From: Mycobacterium sp.
GTDB lineage: Bacteria > Actinomycetota > Actinomycetes > Mycobacteriales > Mycobacteriaceae
Direction: 5' to 3'
Assembly (NCBI RefSeq): GCF_004298145.1
Contig: NZ_SCRH01000068.1
Coordinates: 62,001-126,000 of the forward strand
Length of the DNA stretch: 64,000 bases
Position 1 is the stretch's first letter, and each line of letters begins with the position of its first letter. A model generated the notes under the pieces. The model ran no database searches and was not told where the DNA came from. It worked only from the letters and a program-made list of their open reading frames with translations. The position numbers and the translations under genes are program-made. This document shows positions 62,515-64,000 of this stretch, piece by piece.

Positions 62515-63236
62515 ACGTGGACCAGTCTCCCCGGGTCAGCACCCTCCGCAGCATCGTCGAACTCGCGCCGTTCTATGCCGACCCCCCGAATGGCGTGCGC
62601 GCCAACATGATCTTCAGCGCCGACGGTGCCGCCGCGTTCGGCGGCCGCGCCGGTCCGCTGTCATGTCCCACCGATCAACGGCTGCTGAAAATCCTGCGTG
62701 GGCTCGCCGACGTCGTCCTGGTCGGAGCAGGCACCGCCCGCGCCGAAAACTATGGCCCGGTACAGCTCACCGACGCGGCGCGCGCCCGACGACAGCACGA
62801 AGGGCGCTTCGCAGCCCCGCCCGTCGCTGTCGTCAGCCGCAGCGGTGAACTGCCCGCCCGGCTGTTCAGCAATCCCGGGCAGCCACCGATCCTGGTGACC
62901 TGCGCGCACACCGCGGCGCGCCGTGACCTCGGCGACGACGACCGGCAACGGATTCTGGTCGCCGGTGAGGACACGGTGGACGTGGCCCGCGCCCTCGCGA
63001 TGCTGCGTGAGCTCGGCATGCACCGCATCCTGTGCGAGGGCGGACCGACACTGCTCGACGAGCTGGTGGAAGCCGACGCCGTCACCGAACTCTGCGTCAC
63101 ACTCGCCCCCAGACTCGCCGCGAGCCAGCCGATCGGATATCGGGTGCACCCGGCGCGGCTGCCCGCCCCGGTCACCATGCGCCTGGCGCACGCGTTGGTC
63201 TGCGACGACAATCTGTTCCTGAAGTACCGCCGCTGA
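62511..63236 (+). CDS. RibD C-terminal / dihydrofolate-reductase-like protein
   Basis: A 241-aa reductase-fold protein: ANMIFSADGAAAFGGRAGPLSCPTDQRLLKILRGLADVVLVGAGTARAENYGP is the family opening, and ILCEGGPTLLDEL the C-terminal motif. The family includes 5-amino-6-(5-phosphoribosylamino)uracil reductases and many lone NADPH reductases of unknown substrate. GTG 62511 overlaps the flavin-reductase-like gene. No other riboflavin genes are in the window, so a lone reductase role is likely. Confidence 0.85.
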   Translation: MNVDQSPRVSTLRSIVELAPFYADPPNGVRANMIFSADGAAAFGGRAGPLSCPTDQRLLKILRGLADVVLVGAGTARAENYGPVQLTDAARARRQHEGRFAAPPVAVVSRSGELPARLFSNPGQPPILVTCAHTAARRDLGDDDRQRILVAGEDTVDVARALAMLRELGMHRILCEGGPTLLDELVEADAVTELCVTLAPRLAASQPIGYRVHPARLPAPVTMRLAHALVCDDNLFLKYRR

Positions 63237-63395
63237 CACCGGGCCCGGAACGGGTCGCGCGGAAAAGCGCTCGACATGCAGCCGACGGCTCCTCTTCTTA
63301 TGATGAAAATGCCCGGTTTATCGCGTCCCGCGACATCACCTTCGGCTGATCGCCGTCCACTTTCTCGATGCACACAGAAAAGGATCACCGGCCAG

Positions 63396-63737
63396 GTGAG
63401 CAGTTCAGACGACAACCACGACTATCGAAACCTGGCGGTCAACCGACTGCGCCCCAGTGAAATTCAATGGGCGCTGAACCACGATGCCGTGCACGGGATC
63501 GCGTACGCGTTCAAGAATCCCGTCGCGGTCGCGCAGTCCATCGAGGATCCGGACGACGACCGCAGGACGTACCTGGTCCGGGTCAGGCGCGACGATCTGG
63601 CCAACGCGCTGGAAAAGATCAACGAATGGATTTTCGACAATCCCGGTAAGGCCGGGATGCAGGCCTACGGATTCGTCCGGGCGCTGTCCCGCGAAGGGCT
63701 CACCGAACGCGCCACCGGCGATGACGACGCCCGTTAA
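63396..63737 (+). CDS. Small hypothetical protein, 113 aa
   Basis: A soluble, charged protein I do not recognise. LAVNRLRPSEIQWALNHDAVHGIAYAFKNPVAVAQSI is followed by RRTYLVRVRRDDLANALEKINEWIFDNPGKAGMQAYGFVRAL, suggesting alternating helices and strands; no Cys and no membrane segment. The GTG at 63396 gives a compact fold; an upstream ATG at 63276 adds a basic stretch without structure. It lies alone between the reductase and kinase genes. Confidence 0.65.
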   Translation: MSSSDDNHDYRNLAVNRLRPSEIQWALNHDAVHGIAYAFKNPVAVAQSIEDPDDDRRTYLVRVRRDDLANALEKINEWIFDNPGKAGMQAYGFVRALSREGLTERATGDDDAR

Positions 63738-63886
63738 TCGCGTGCCGTCGAATTAGCCGGCTTTCGCCATTCGTCTCGCCCCGCGGTCGCTGCGCCCGCC
63801 CGCGCGGATGTTGTACTTTTCCTGCGGCGAGATCGACGGCCCACCTGCCGGTCTTGCGGGGCCTTGTGAGTTGATGGGAGTCAGCG

Positions 63887-64000
63887 ATGAGCGACGCGCA
63901 GGGCTCGCGGTCGGGAACGATGTTCGGACCCTACCGGTTGACGCGGTTGCTCGGCCGGGGCGGAATGGGCGAGGTCTACGAAGCCGAGCACACCGTCAAA
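63887..64000 (+). CDS. Serine/threonine protein kinase, N-terminal fragment
   Basis: The first 38 codons of a Hanks-type kinase run off the right edge. FGPYRLTRLLGRGGMGEVYEAEH is the Gly-rich ATP loop with the following Val and Glu. The ATG has GGGAG six bases upstream. Which Pkn protein it is cannot be told from this part; membrane and sensor domains, if any, are outside the window. Confidence 0.93.
   Translation, partial: MSDAQGSRSGTMFGPYRLTRLLGRGGMGEVYEAEHTVK

Noticed and set aside
1..64000. CRISPR arrays, tRNA or rRNA genes, insertion-sequence transposases, prophage genes
   Set aside because: I looked for regular spaced repeats, tRNA-like cloverleaf ends and transposase motifs and saw none. 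The only mobile-type element is the 13E12 family gene.

Overview
The window looks like mycobacterial chromosome. It is GC-rich with frequent GTG starts and stop/start overlaps, and it carries several gene types I associate with mycobacteria: an FHA-ABC exporter of the Rv1747 type, a DesA3-type desaturase with its ferredoxin reductase, a wax synthase/DGAT, mycofactocin-type short-chain dehydrogenases, many FadD/FadE genes and a 13E12-family DUF222-HNH gene. I see no rRNA, tRNA, CRISPR array, insertion-sequence transposase or prophage.

Region 1 (1-12.5 kb) is a mixed block. It starts with a sulfatase cut by the window edge and a divergent nitronate monooxygenase. A minus-strand group follows: CoA ligase, class II aldolase/decarboxylase, amidohydrolase and methyltransferase, which looks like a small carboxylic-acid pathway. 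Next come a membrane cytochrome b-Moco oxidoreductase fusion with a small membrane partner, the desaturase/reductase pair and a membrane protein.

Region 2 (12.5-21 kb) is a tightly overlapping minus-strand operon: two acyl-CoA dehydrogenases, two MaoC hydratase subunits, a thiolase-fold lipid-transfer protein without the nucleophilic Cys, a stand-alone DUF35 protein and a FadD. It matches the logic of the steroid side-chain (igr-type) dehydrogenation-hydration-aldol cleavage machinery, but with the hydratase and DUF35 parts on separate genes. A divergent TetR gene, a candidate operator and a ferritin-like diiron gene flank it.

Region 3 (21-28.4 kb) holds a small 55-codon ORF, the FHA-ABC exporter, an esterase, an SDR, a SnoaL-like protein and the wax synthase.

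Region 4 (28.4-58.3 kb) is a large accessory catabolic block that reads as a second steroid or steroid-like ring-degradation cluster. It has a KshA-type Rieske oxygenase, KstD, HsaA-, HsaC- and HsaD-like enzymes, a second KstD-like flavoprotein, two Baeyer-Villiger monooxygenases, several SDRs, three hydrolases, a FadD, a heteromeric FadE pair, SnoaL/Dabb proteins, a possible 2-oxoglutarate oxygenase, and IclR and PadR regulators. A 13E12 gene sits between kstD and padR. I recall that a second ('C-19+') steroid cluster with a PadR regulator has been described in M. smegmatis; this may be its counterpart, which I cannot check here.

Region 5 (58.3-64 kb) has a multicopper oxidase behind an ArsR-phosphatase/arsenate reductase fusion, a divergent APC permease with a clear ArsR-type operator between them, a flavin-reductase-like protein, a RibD-C/DHFR-like reductase, a small unknown protein and the start of a Ser/Thr protein kinase.
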